Below, piece after piece: positions 46,676 through 58,800 of a stretch of DNA of 64,000 nt. Position 1 is the stretch's first letter. Each line of letters opens with the position of its first letter. This stretch comes from Hofstenia miamia (taxonomy: Eukaryota > Xenacoelomorpha > Acoela > Hofsteniidae), in NCBI GenBank assembly GCA_900660155.1, contig CABFPE010000476.1, positions 385,692 through 449,691 on the forward strand. The letters are read 5' to 3'. The notes under the pieces are model-generated. The model saw only the letters and a list, made by a program, of their open reading frames with translations. It had not been told where the DNA came from and did no database searches. Made by a program: the position numbers and the translations under genes.

Positions 46676-49600
46676 CGCCAAGCCAATGCTGCACATGACA
46701 GCATTATTGTTGAGAAAGTATTTAGTTCAATGGGAGTTGTAGGAGGTGCTCTGTATCATCTAGTAGTTTCACTGTTCTATTTTCTTCCCATCTTGATGTC
46801 TGTGATGTCTTCTTCACATGTAAGGTAACATTGTGTTTCTAATTGAGTTGTTGTACTTTTGTAGTATTTGATGTACTTTAGATTTTTTACTGGAGCAGGA
46901 ATGATTATGGACTGGCAAAGATTGTTCAAGCTTCATTGGAAGATGTTGTAGTACATCCTATTGAGTTTTTGGCCTTTGAAAGCTATCATTAGTGTCATTT
47001 TGGCATTTGCATCATGCATCAGAGGTATGAGCCATTGAAGTATCAAATTTGCCGTCAGGGAAAAATCTAGGATATACATGATAATGACTGCTGGTGAGTA
47101 GTGTTTTTGTATACAAAATTAATGTTTTTCATCATAATCGCTTTAGTCATTTGATCCAGATCCTTCATTTCTGCTCGCATCATAGTAATGATCTATACTC
47201 TTTTATACATGTTGTAGTATTCAATATCATCTTAAAGCAGGTTGGTGCATATGATGTTGTTGGTGCTTGGCAACAAGTTAAGAGATTTTAATTTCTTTTG
47301 AGTGATCCTGGCTTTTAGATTTTCTATCTGGATTTTAATGGGTTTTAGTATTTGTAAACATCTTTGGGGAATTTCTTGTATCAACCAATAAATGGTAACC
47401 TAGATCTCAATTTTTTAGTGTGATTGCAGCATCTTTCAATGCTTTAGTCTGTTTGAAGTTTATCATCTCTTGAGCTGTATTGAATGTAGTTTGTGTGGTG
47501 GGATTCCATGTTTAATCAGATTGCATGTTTGTCTTTTGTATATGGGATGATTAGCAGAATGCCAATAAGTAGAGGTGGGATGCAGTAATCATTGTTTTTT
47601 GCAATTTGATATTCAAATTGGTGCCAGTGACTGTGGATTTCTGTTATCTGAGCAATGCTTAAGAATATTGGATAATTGAGTTGCTTATGATCTATATCTG
47701 GTAGGATTTCAAGGTGAATTGTTTCATAAGCAAATGTTTTACCTTGTGTAGTATGAGGAAGTTTGCACTGGCACATTTGATATTGAAGGTGATTTATTGG
47801 TATTTATTGTTTGGTGTAGGCTTTGGTGAATAAGTTCATTTTAATGAGTTCAATGTCAGATGTTTTATCTGGGGCAAAATCTATTGTAGTGATGATGCAT
47901 ATTTGATTTTTGTTGTCTAAGATAGTTTTGTCCATCAGTAAGTTCTGGTCTTTAGATCTGATCCATGTTGGCTGAGAAATAACTTTTGTTTTTTTAGCCT
48001 TTCTTTCATTATTTTATCAATTTTTGACTGTATTGCGGATGATAGTAAGATTGAAAATTCTGCAAGCATTTTTTCTTCATTTTTTACTCTTTTTGGTTTT
48101 AAGTTAATCACTTGCATAGGTTCAAATTGACAATGGACGTTAGTTGTTTTTTGGGTTATCTTGATGATACTATACATGATTTCTGGATAGGAGGTATTGA
48201 AGTATTGGAAAAGGTCTTGGTTTTTCTCTTTAATGCTGTGGGTGCAACATTGTTTAGGTATGATTGTGTGCTGTGAGCATTTCACTAAAGGAACATGGCT
48301 GCTGTTAGCAGGGAGAGGGTATCAGTAAATGTTTGAAAATTTGTTTCAGATGTTGTGCCCCACATGTATTTATTTGTGTGGGTTGGAGGAAATAAATGTT
48401 TGATTTGTGTATGCCCAGGTTATTTTGTGGGATGCCAAGAGGGTTTTTCTTGTTGATCACTTGCATAATGGTTTTTCATATGTATTGATTGATTGTTGGA
48501 ATTCCTTTAGTGGAGATGTAGAGATGGTTGTTGTTTGTAGTAACCAGTTTTTTAGCTTCTGAGAAATTGGGGCTAGGGCAATTTCAAATGCCTTTTTTCA
48601 GAGCAAATTGTTGGTGATTAATTTTTGTAATTGGTATTTCCAGATTGTGGTTTTCAGTTAAGAATATAGATAGAAGCCATGTTGATTTTTGGCACCCATT
48701 TATCAAAAAAAGCAAGGTGTGGAAGTCCTTTTTGTAGCTGCCATCTGTGGCTTTTGTGATGTCTTAAAGATTGTTTTGATCACAGGGTTTTATGTTCTGG
48801 AAGGAAATTTATAATGATTACAGTACATTGTTTTTGTTTCAATGTATATGAAGCTGACATTAATATTGTAGGAATGGGCTTCTACAAGTACTAGGTTTAT
48901 TCTTTTTACCATTTTGAGATCATACTTGTTGCCAGGTTCGAGTATGTATACAAGGTTTAGTAAGTCCCATATGATGTTAATTTGTATAATGGTTTTGCAG
49001 GCATTCTGGTTTTTTATCAATGTGAGAAAGTTCTTCAGTTCAAAATTGTATTTGAAGGCTATGTGGACTGTGCTGCAAAATTACTCTTGACTGAGTTTCT
49101 CCATCATTTTGCTAAGGTAGAAGATAATTGTATTGATTTGCAGACATTTGCTTGCATTGATAGTAATAGGCACTGTTTCACTAGTGATGTGATTTTCTCT
49201 GATACTGAGGATGTCAGATATAGTTTCTCAAGTTTGTTCTGAGAGATTGTGATTGGTAGCATATCTACTGTGGTGAGTTGCAATGAAATAGGGGTGCAGT
49301 AATTCACCATCTACTATGGACACTTTTTCTTAGTGTGCTAAGAAGTATTGTGACTGATGGCTGCTGTAAGTTGATGCTGATTCTGAGGACATTGGCGACA
49401 GCATATAGCTTTTAATGAGGATGGGAGACTTAGATGTGGAGGTTGCCATCCCTTTGCATTTTTGAGAATGAGATAATGATGTAGTTGCAGATTTCTCAGC
49501 ATTGGTAGCTGAGAGTGACTTACAAATAAAGATGTCCAAGGTTGATTTGAGTATGTTGTAAGTGCCTGTGAGTGACCTGCAAGCAGATACAGATATAGAT

Positions 49601-49979
49601 TCAGTGGTTTACTGCTTAGAAGTATTCTTGAAGCTTGACCTCCTTGGACTGACAGAAGCTTCTTTCTGTTTAATCATGATAGTTATCTCTGGGAAAAGAA
49701 TCTATGTTAATTTCCCAATCTTTATAATTAATACTAGTTTTAGCAAATATGTTTAGGTTATGTGCATGTTCAACACAGAGAAGAAATTTGGCATTTATAT
49801 TTGTTGTTGAAAGAGTCCTCCTCAAAGACTGAATAACCAGGGTTAATGTAATGCTCATTGTTTTCATTTTGTTTGAATTCGAATTTATTTAGGTTGTTGA
49901 ATTTCACAGTTTCATGTTATCAGGTATTTGCTTTATGTTTAGGAAGTGGGAAATTTTTCCATTTTCTAATTTGTAGTTA
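46676..49979 (-). other. Post-integrase region of element 3, possible lost extra ORF
   Basis: About 3.3 kb separates the integrase end from the 3' LTR. A simple Ty3/gypsy element often has only a short untranslated stretch here, whereas env-bearing lineages have a third ORF. The longest minus-strand open pieces are 47935-48285 (116 residues, with basic KPKRVKNEEK), 47516-47776 (86 residues, hydrophobic PPLLIGILLIIP near its end), 48790-49020 and 49104-49310. No fusion peptide, furin site or clear signal sequence can be pointed out, so an envelope origin is only a possibility. Other insertions could also fill the space. Confidence 0.4.
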
Positions 49980-50960
49980 TAATGTGGCAGAAATTTTTTT
50001 AATGGTGTGTGGACCATCACAGAGGAAATCCAATTTACATTCTTGTTCTTTATCAATAACTGTGCCTGGCATATAGATGTAGACTTTGTTGCCAGGTTTG
50101 TGAGGCTTTCCATATATTTTGCAATTGAAATAGCATTGTTGGCATATTGCACTTTTCTGAGTTTATGTGCACATAGTGTCATGTGTGGTATTCAACTTTT
50201 TGATGAGTTTCTTAATGTAATCATTATCAATAGTGTTGCAGTAACCTTTGAACAACATTGATACATGTATGGAGGCCTTGTGACCATACATAGCTTTGAA
50301 TGGGGAGATTTTTGTTATAGCATGTGTGGAGGTGATATAGAAGTATTCCACCATCAGTTAAATTTGTCTCCATTTTTTCTGCCAATATGAGCAGTGATTT
50401 TTTGCATTTGTTTCAGTAGTGTTTGTTTGACACTTTCTACTGTGTCATTAGCTTGTGAATGGTTGACAGTAGTATGTGTATGTAGTATTTCCAATTTTTT
50501 TAGCTAAAGAATGGAAGAGTTAGCTTTTGAATTGTTTTCTGTGGTCCATTATTAGTTGTTGCATAGGACCAAATATGCATATCCATTCCTTGAGTATGGC
50601 ATCAGCAGTTGTTTGCACTTTGATATTGAGGAGTACCACTTTGCAGTATTTGGTGAAAGTATTGATCATGACAAGCATGTATGTGTAGCCTTCTTAGTCT
50701 TTGGAAAGTTGGTGTATGACAGTGTTAATGATTTGGTTAGTGAAGTCAGCTTTGATTTTTTTATTTTTGTGCATTGTCCTGGAAATCAGCTATTGTTCAG
50801 CAGGATTCACATGATTGAGACCTGTTTGTAATGTCTTCTATTGTGCATTGTAGGTACATGGTTACAAAATTTTTTGTAAATTGTTATTTCTGTTTGGTAT
50901 AAACCTCTGTGACCCTGTTCATGGACTATCTTGATTACATCTTGTTTGTAGTGTTCATGT
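49980..50960 (-). pseudogene. Integrase of element 3, decayed
   Basis: Minus-strand traces in order: VIKIVHEQGHRGLY (zinc-binding His pair), YTYMLVMINTFTKYCK (core strand), TTADAILKEWI, a damaged T-N-N-G-P-Q where relatives have T-D-N/K-G-P-Q, then YITSTHAITKISPFKAMYG (open 50163-50354), and a C-terminal domain GNKVYIYMPG and LCDGPHTIKKISA. The order matches element 1 closely. At least two catalytic or conserved Asp positions read Asn. Several frameshifts are present. Confidence 0.78.
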
Positions 50961-51199
50961 AATGCTATTAGGATTTTGTTTACAGTGCTGACATATAAGA
51001 TGCCACTTTCTGTTTTTTGTAGTAGTGCATTGCTATGCTATCCATCATGTATGTTAGGTCCTTTACTCATTGTATGATTTGTTTGAAAATGACATTGTTT
51101 TGCTGAGCTGTGGCTATCATAATTGATAATATCAAGAGTATCTTTGGTACTGTGGAAGTGTGGTCTGCATTTGTGTGGAGTTTATTTGCAGTGTTGGAT

Positions 51200-51650
51200 T
51201 GAGAAGTTCAAGTTGTTAAGGCATTTGATCCAAGTTGCTATGATATTTGATTCATTGCCTGTGTATTTCTTTAACCAGCACAAACTGCTGTTGTGTTTTC
51301 AGACAGTGAATGTAGGTTCTTTGATTAGGAAGTGTCTGAAATTTTAGAGAGATTCAACCAGAGTGAGCATCTCTAATTTAGTAGCACTGTAGTTGAGTTC
51401 ACTATACCTTTAGTTTTTCATTGAACCACTTTATCAGTTTCTCTTCTCACTCCTGTATTTGAATAAGTTTTGTACTGATTCCAACTGTGCTAGAATTGCA
51501 ATCTAGAATGTATTTGTTGTTGGGTACAGGGGAGTTTAGAGATTTGATTGTTTTCATTTCTGATTTTAGTTTGGTAGTAATTCCTGATGTTTCCATGACC
51601 ATATGAATTTGTTGTTTTTCCTTTAAGAGTTCTGACATGTTGAAGATTTT
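51200..51650 (-). pseudogene. RNase H region of element 3, decayed
   Basis: The open stretch 51447-51638 contains PNNKYILDCNSSTVGISTKL, matching element 1's KQFILDCNASKVAIGATLG, with the first catalytic Asp present. Toward 51200 the frame gives a trace of the HFLI and T-V-x-T-D-type blocks, with frameshifts. Confidence 0.72.
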
Positions 51651-52561
51651 TCTGCCAGATTGAGAATAAACATATTGTAGTAATTGAAAAATCCCAAGAT
51701 GTGTTGAATATCCTTTTTATTGTGCAGTGGTAAGATTTTGTTGATGAGTTGTTTCATGCTGTCTTTAATGGTGATATTTCCAGTGATGATGTTATGTCCA
51801 AGGAATGTGACTTTCTGTTTTACAATGTTGCATTTTTTGTGTTAAGGTATAAACCAGCTTTGTAAAGGAGTTTGAGAGTTTTCTTTAGTTGTTCTGCATG
51901 TTTGTTGACATTTTCTGATCCAATTAGAATGTCATTGATGTATGCTGTAATTCTTTTTTCTTGTTTGTATTTACCTATTAGTAGGACTTTGGTGATATAG
52001 AATTGGAATTTGGGCAGAGCATTGCAAAGGCCAAGTAGAGCCACTAGAATAGGTAATATGGTGTTATAAAGGCAGTTTTCTGAGTGTCGGCTGGGTGCAT
52101 CACACTTGCCAATAGGCTTTGCAGATGTCTAGCTTTGAAAAACTTTGAACTTGGCTGCAACATATAGTATATTATTGACTCTGGCAAGAGGATAAGGATC
52201 CTTTTTTGTTATCTCATTTAGCTGATATAAGTCCATCCACAGATAATGTTTGTCTCCTTGCTTGATGAATACCATGAGAGAGGTGTATTCACTTTGTGCT
52301 ATGGTATATTATTCCATTGTTGAGTAGTTGAGATATCATTTTAGCATATTGCTCCTGTAATTGAGGCAGTATGCAATAGCATGATTGGCAAATTAGCTTG
52401 TTGGACTTGGTTTCAATTGTGTGTTCAACTCTGATTTCTTTGCTGATGCTTATTTCATCATTTTTAACAATATCAGTGTTGTTGTGACTGTTTCTTATGG
52501 TTGCTAGGTTGCTGAGTACCATTAATTGTGAAGAGTGTACTCCATATGCATTGCTTATCAT
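51651..52561 (-). pseudogene. Reverse transcriptase of element 3, decayed
   Basis: The open pieces 52289-52561 (with CQSCYCILPQLQEQYAKMIS before the fingers) and 51820-52044 supply LGLCNALPKFQFYITKVLL and AYINDILIGSENVNKHAEQL. The catalytic block reads YINDI where element 1 has YIDDI: the AAT codon at 51934-51936 follows ATC. Between them traces of the SYPLARVN and TLD...YW blocks are frame-shifted. The polymerase is inactive on this sequence. Confidence 0.8.
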
Positions 52562-52673
52562 GACTTCTATGTTGAAAGGTAATTTAGAGGTAATTCTTAC
52601 AGGGAGGGCTCAAGTCTTAAATTTTCATTAGTAGTAAATTCCAAAGCATGGCTGCCCTTTGTTGCAAGTGATA

Positions 52674-52990
52674 TCATGATGTTTTATCTTCTTTTATAGT
52701 TAGAGTATGGTTAGAGTAATTGATTAGACAGTTGTTTTTGGTGAGGAAATCTCTACCTAGAATGATCTTGTATGGGAGAAGCTGGTGTTGTGTGTCAATG
52801 ATGTGTATGTTTTGTTTGAACTTCACATTTTGAATTGAAATTAGAGCATCCTTTACCATGCCTTTAATGTTTACATAATCTGTTGAAGCATTAATGAGTC
52901 TAGATTCATTTTGTTTGTGTCATTTCTGGTCCTATGTTTTGTGCACAGGAATGTACCATGATAGTGATTGAGGCACTGGTTTTTTGTTAT
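52674..52990 (-). pseudogene. Retropepsin-like protease of element 3
   Basis: The open stretch 52674-52859 reads MVKDALISIQNVKFKQNIHI, then IDTQHQLLPYKIILGRDFLT and NNCLINYSNHTLTIKED. It is the C-terminal half and nearly identical in wording to element 4. The active-site half near 52950-52980 keeps TSASITIMVHS but the preceding Asp-Thr-Gly is scrambled by a frameshift. Confidence 0.78.
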
Positions 52991-54281
52991 TGATATGAGA
53001 TTTTCTTCCAATAAGTCTGTGACAATCAAGAGGTCAAGGGCACAACACCTTTTTTAGTTTAAATCATCATTGCTGTTATTGGCTTCCTGCATTTGTTCAA
53101 CATCTTCCACAGTGTAGAAAACTTCATCTTGGATAGCATATATGATAGCTTTACAGTCCTTTTTTATGTGGCCTTTTTCACATTGATGGCATTTGATAAG
53201 AGAATAGTTGATTGGTTTTTCCTAAATTGATTTTTGGATAGATTCTTTTTTGATAAAGAGCTGTTGTTATGGATTTTTTGTGCTGGGTGCACTGCATTGA
53301 TGATTAATATGTTTTTTATTTTCTATGGTTAGTTGAATGTTAACTGCTTTGTTTATTAGAGTTTGAATGTCATCATTAATATGATATTTGTTTTCAAATC
53401 AGGTTCATGGATGGATGAACTCCAGCATCTACATAGGAGTACAGATCCTGTTTTTATAGCATTTCATAGTAGCTTATCAACCTTATAGATATAGTTGATT
53501 ATGTCTTCATCCTTTTCTAATTTGCCACTGTAGAGCTGCATATGCTATTGTTTTTCAGTGCATTCATTGTCAAATTGGATACTCATGGATTAAGTTAACT
53601 TATTGTAGTTGGTTTTGATCAAGGTATTGAAATTTATATTGACTTGTAAAGCATGGTCTTTCAGAAAAAGTGACAATTGGGTAGTACCATTCACTTTGGT
53701 GCCATGTTGTTGTAGAAGGTACATTTCAAATAGTATGAGCTATTCACAAAAGGTTTGTCACTTAAAATCAAACTTTCCTGTAAAATATTGAGGCATTTTC
53801 AGTAATTTTTATTGGTTTTCAGAGGTTTGATCATGTAACATGGATATTCTATTTTTAGATTTAGAGTTGTAGACAGAATGGGAAGTTATTGTAATTTTGT
53901 AATGGAGGTGGAGATATTGCTTGTTTAAAGGTGGATGGGCTTGGCAGTGGTGATGACAGTATTATCTATGGACATGGTGTCCTTACAATAGTGGGTTTAC
54001 TTGGATTAAGGTTAGTAACAGGTTTCATTAGTTCAGTAAATGTTTCTAGAGTATTAGTTCTAAATACATTTAGGTTTTCTTGAATTGAGCTTCAAAATAA
54101 GATAACTGCTGTTGAAACAGTAGCTGTCTTTGGTTTAGTTAGGGGATTCAGAAGCTCTTTTACTTTTCAAAAGACGGATTTGGTATTCCATTTCATTAAG
54201 TCTTTTATTTAATTGCAAAACAAGATCAATTAACTCACTTTTGTTTAGGGATTTCAAGTTAGAAGCATCGTAAGTAGGCAT
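52991..54281 (-). pseudogene. Gag of element 3, decayed, with intact zinc knuckle
   Basis: An ATG at 54281 opens MPTYDASNLKSLNKSELIDL followed by a short heptad-like LQLNKRLNEMEYQIRLLKS, then a TAA. Other frames continue through about 53900 with KELLNPLTKPKTATVS and ENLNVFRTNTLETFTELMKP. The CCHC knuckle CHQCEKGHIKKDC at 53153-53191 is complete, with an acidic tail after it as in elements 1 and 4. Its N-terminal coiled coil is far shorter than in elements 1 and 2. Confidence 0.75.
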
Positions 54282-54533
54282 TATTTTCTTTATATAATGT
54301 AACTAGTAAAAGAGAGAAGTGCATTGATAATATAGCTATAGGCATGACAATAGGTATTCCATGTGTGCTCGCATTTTGAAAGAGTTAGCATAGTTTTTTT
54401 CAATTTGTTTGGAAAAATTGAATGAGGATTTAGAATAAATAAAAAAACACTTATGATTTGATTAGGTGTTGAAGCTTTCCAAAAGTAACACTTAGAAAAG
54501 ATTAATATCAGTTTTGGTGATTAGTTCCTTAAA

Positions 54534-54549
54534 CAGTCATGGGTCACCA
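54534..54549 (-). promoter_or_regulatory. Primer-binding site of element 3
   Basis: On minus TGGTGACCCATGACTG follows the LTR end. The first eight bases equal those of element 2's site, and the rest has changed. Confidence 0.7.
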
Positions 54550-55266
54550 TCTAGCATAGTTAGGGTTATTATAACCATAGCATAGACCAAGTTATTAGGT
54601 TCTAACAGAATAGTATCTACTCTTGGGCTGGCAGAGATATTCCATTTACCATATCTAACTACACATGTAATGTTAAGAAACAATCTAATCAATTTCAACA
54701 AAATTTTATAATAATTACCAACTATTGAGAATTCATAGACATGAGACTATGTGAGAGCAGAGAAACTAGAACTAGTATGGCACTGATTACTGGAGTGAAA
54801 CAAATTATCTAGTCATCAAAACTGCCTCTATGAATTGAACCAACTAGCTAGACTGCAGGGAAAAGCAAGCCTGTGCTTCCATATAGATGCCCAAGGTGAC
54901 CTACCAGGCAATACACCTCCACAAAGTCTCTCTATTTCCCAGATCAGATTTAGCTAAATATTGTTATTGATTTATTAACAAATATAACAAAGAGTAACTG
55001 AATAAAACCGTCCTAAAGTTTTTATTAGTTCATCATGGACACTAATGCCCTATTTATACATGAGAAGATAAATAAACTAAAAAAACATCCTGTCAATGGC
55101 AGAACAAATATAATATTTATAATGGTGCCAATGAACATGACCCAAAATTTGAACCACAGTCAACCAGCAAATTGTTGTAAGCTCCTAGCAATGAGAATGC
55201 TGACGCGATATGGAAAATCAACAAGAATAATCATTAAGGAATGGAGATGCTGCTGCCACTGCTACA
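54550..55266 (-). repeat. 5' LTR of element 3
   Basis: Direct partner of 45937-46675. On minus it begins TGTAGCAGTGGCAGCAGC and ends next to the primer-binding site. It is the upstream LTR and would carry the promoter. On plus it contains the reversed TATTTATACATGAGA block, shared by both LTRs. Confidence 0.88.
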
Positions 55267-55301
55267 ATATAAATATATATATATATTTATATATATATAT
55301 G

Positions 55302-55351
<50 letters not shown>

Positions 55352-55372
55352 TATATATATATATATAAGGGT
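55267..55372. repeat. (TA)n array
   Basis: TA dinucleotides with a few G and C interruptions. The element 3 insertion site. Confidence 0.95.
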
Positions 55373-55800
55373 CTTGGATACAAAATTTCAACATATCCAC
55401 AAGACGCTTGATACAAAAATATCTATACGGGCGCTAAATACTATGGCGGAGAGTGCTGGATATGGATCAAAAAAATTTTTATGGAAAAACCTGAAACTCA
55501 TACATAAGAAATAGACCCCTATTCCAAATGCGCAATGTAAAATTTTTTGGATAAAATATATTATTCTGGCTTTCCATCAAAAAGGCTCTGGATATTATGG
55601 AAAATCGGTAAGCGCGGGCGGTGGAGGTGGATGAAAATCCCATTATATATATATATATATANTATATATTGGAATGCACGTTACGTGCTCTGGATACTAT
55701 GAATTTGAATAGTATCCAGTGCCCTCTTGGGGACAGCCAAAATAATATTTTTCCAAAATAAAATTTAAGGTTTTTTAAAGGTTTTGACAAGATTTTTATA
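55373..55800. other. No gene; second short TA tract with N at 55662 and an 11-bp-stem hairpin
   Basis: A TA run at about 55643-55670 contains one N. CTGGATACTAT (55690-55700) and ATAGTATCCAG (55709-55719) form a perfect 11-bp inverted repeat around an 8-base loop. The phrase (C/G)TGGATA(C/T)(T)ATGG recurs near 55460 and 55580. Confidence 0.6.
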
Positions 55801-58800
55801 GTTTTATAGACTCATAATTAAAACGAACATTTAATTCAATAAACAAAACATTTGTTAAGATGAGTCCGGTTAAAGAAGTTCACAAGAACTTGCTTAAGAA
55901 TCCTGAAAAAATCTTAACTATAAAATAAGGTATGCTTCAATATTTTTGCTTAGAAAACTATTATCAATATCCGATAAGTTGGCATGTTTTCAAGGTTGTT
56001 ATCAATTTTTTCTAGAACAAAGTTTACAATATTCCTGCTAATTGCCTAGTGGAAAATGAAGCATGTTATTGCTCATAGGCGCGTGCTTCTTTTCTTAAAT
56101 CATTTCATTACATTCTTCGTAGGTATATAGATTTCAGCCACAAATCCAAATGGCTTACTGGTTTTACAAATTACTAGAGTTTTTAGCTACTTATTTTCAT
56201 GTCCAATTAAATTAAAGGGTAACAACAAGTAAAGAGTGACATCGGACACCCGATTAAACCCTAACCGATTTAGAGGTTTCGGTTTGGGGTCGAGTATCAA
56301 ATTGTCTTGTCGGGTTCGGTTCAAAGCTTTGATAGAATGAGACAAAAATTTCTAATGCTAAACATTGCTCAATTTGAGAAAGATTCAAAACGTTAGGTAA
56401 TGTCGATGAATGGCATTACATTATCAAAAAATGTTAATCGTCATTTGATTGGAGAGATATTCAAGCCATTAAATATTGCGAATCAACTTCTGTATCTCGG
56501 GTCGTATCGGGTTCAGATAGTGATTGTTCTGATTGGGTCGGGTTCAGGTTTATGCTAAGGTCATATTGTCACTCTCTAATAGCAAGTACTAGATTTTGTA
56601 TTTGTGCTTATACTGAAATTTTAAGTTTATATCAAAGAACAAATTTTCATAATTTTATGCTGAAAGTTTATATTTGTTGTATTATGTGAGTGGAGTTCAT
56701 TCATATAATAGGCTGGGGTGATTTTGACATGGCAAATATTTTGCCACAGTTTGTATTTTCGATTGTACACTAAACACCACAATATTTATCATGATTTCAT
56801 CCCTTTTGACAAAAAGTAAAGAATGTCAAATGCTACAATCTCTATAAAATCAAACCTTGCATTTGCTCTTTAGTGGATATAAAGAAAATCCTTATTTAAA
56901 TATATTGAAATGAAAATTTTTTTACAAAATCTTATATTTTAATAAAAGCCGGGAAAATGAACATAGCTTTCTACAAACATACTAGATTAATCTGTATTTC
57001 AATGTACCTCTAAATGTGCTAAATTCTTTATTATAAAATGCCTCATTTATTTATTGAGTGTTGTAGTAGGCAATCTTAAAGAATGATTGCTAGCATTTAC
57101 AGTAAATTCTTTAATGCTTGCGAAAACTAAATGAAAATTTAATTTGTGGAAAAGGAGTTGTGAGGAGAAAGTAACGTCGGCTTCTTAATTAGGAATTTAA
57201 TTAATTTAGCATCAAAGAGATGCGTTAAAACTCAATTTCGAAAATTAAAAAGCGATTATCACCAACGTTGATGAGACAGATTTTTGGTAAAGAAATTAGA
57301 ATAACAGAAAAAGTTGCACATTTGCGAGACATTCATAATTTAAAAAAAATATTGCTGTCTAAATTGAAAAACTAAAAATAAAAATCTCAGTCGCTTCCAC
57401 CATGATCCCAGTCCTACTGAGGTATTTAAATAACATGGAAATAAATGCTCTTGCTAATTTAGGGAGGCATGTAATAAAATGTGATTTTCTGTCTTAAGAT
57501 CAATCACTTGGGCACATCATGCTTTTGTCTTAAAAGCAAACAAATCATCTCCATCTAAATTCAATCAATTCATCAAGACAAATTTTGCGTTTCATCATTA
57601 TTTCACACTTGCATGGATTTCACTCGAATCGGTTGAAAATGTCCACTATTGGTAAGTAAAAAAATAATAAATATATTTCTAACCTATTTATTTAAATGAC
57701 TTTCTATAAAAAGCCAGAATTGGAGTTATGAAAATACACCAAAAACACCATTTGTAATCCATTGTCCTGCTAATAGTACCTTCACAGCTGAATAATTACT
57801 TCAGATAGGTTTAAATAAGTACCGTTTCACAGCTTTGTTCCATTACTGAGTGGGTACAAACACAAGACCATCTACCAAACAATCTCCCAATTACTAAAAC
57901 TCTTGATTGCCGTCAAGAATGGTCGAGGTTTAAAATGTCAAACTATAATAACATTAATTACTATAAGAATATCCAGATACTTTCTTTATCTTTTTACTTA
58001 AAAGTATTTAAAAGTTGAAAATATCCAACTTGGTGAAGATAAATATTAGAACAAAATTCGGGAGTATAAATACAATATGTGTGTCCCAAAGCAGTCTATT
58101 GGTAAATCGACGATGCTACGAGAGAATCAGGAGGCTTCGTACATATTACGAATAAATTTGAAGGTAGATATGTTAAGGTTCATTTGTCCTCGTTCTATAC
58201 AGTCCCACTGGATTTGGTTTTAACCGTGCTGCAGTACAAGTCATATTAAATATTTTCATCACATGCCCTCATGTAGCTTAAAGTCCTAACCTATATTTTT
58301 TGTCAAAATTACAAAAAAAATATTGATAAAATTCTGAAATCTGTGGTCCCGTTTTATTAATTGTGGTATCAGTTCTACTGCAATATTTAGTAAACCGTCC
58401 CATTTCCCTTATATGGGACTAGATGATGCCGCAAAACCCTAAACTACGGCATCATAATTACATTACCGACAGCGAAAGAGCACCGCCATTGAAAATTCCA
58501 AATCGCAAACCATACGAAAAAATTCCATTGTAAACTGAAGTTCCACTCCCTCAGTGCAAATACTGAAACCATTGTGAAATGAATAGCAAACCTTTGAAGG
58601 CGCATGAGTTTATTAATGCAAAATAATTCGCTCAGCAAATCAATGCTGCAGTAGTCTCAGTCTCTTTCACTCTCAAGATAAAATTAAGTTAGGAAAGAGA
58701 GCACTTAAAAAGTTGATAATTTCGAACTATAATGGAGCAAAGCATTAATTGCATTTAAATAATTTATAAAACGATATCAAACGTATTCTTTGAGAACCAA

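Larger units (their letters stand above)
45937..55266 (-). mobile_element. Complete but decayed Ty3/gypsy-type LTR retrotransposon (element 3)
   Basis: Two LTRs in direct orientation (45937-46675 and 54550-55266) enclose, on minus, a primer-binding site, gag with CCHC knuckle, protease, RT, RNase H and integrase, plus about 3.3 kb beyond integrase. The LTRs differ at many positions, so insertion is old. It lies in TA-repeat sequence on both sides, which hides any target duplication. All genes have stops and frameshifts. LTR ends and primer site resemble elements 1 and 2, so it belongs to the same broader lineage. Confidence 0.87.

Noticed and set aside
46686-46830. Plus-strand phrase resembling a transmembrane protein near 46700
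   Set aside because: A short hydrophobic stretch antisense to element 3 with no start, homologue or continuation.
48982-49242. Plus-strand 86-codon ORF inside element 3
   Set aside because: Antisense to the element and without recognisable motif; equal-length pieces occur on both strands.
55035-55514. 159-codon plus-strand ORF over LTR and TA array
   Set aside because: It starts in LTR sequence and runs through (TA)n; no protein character.
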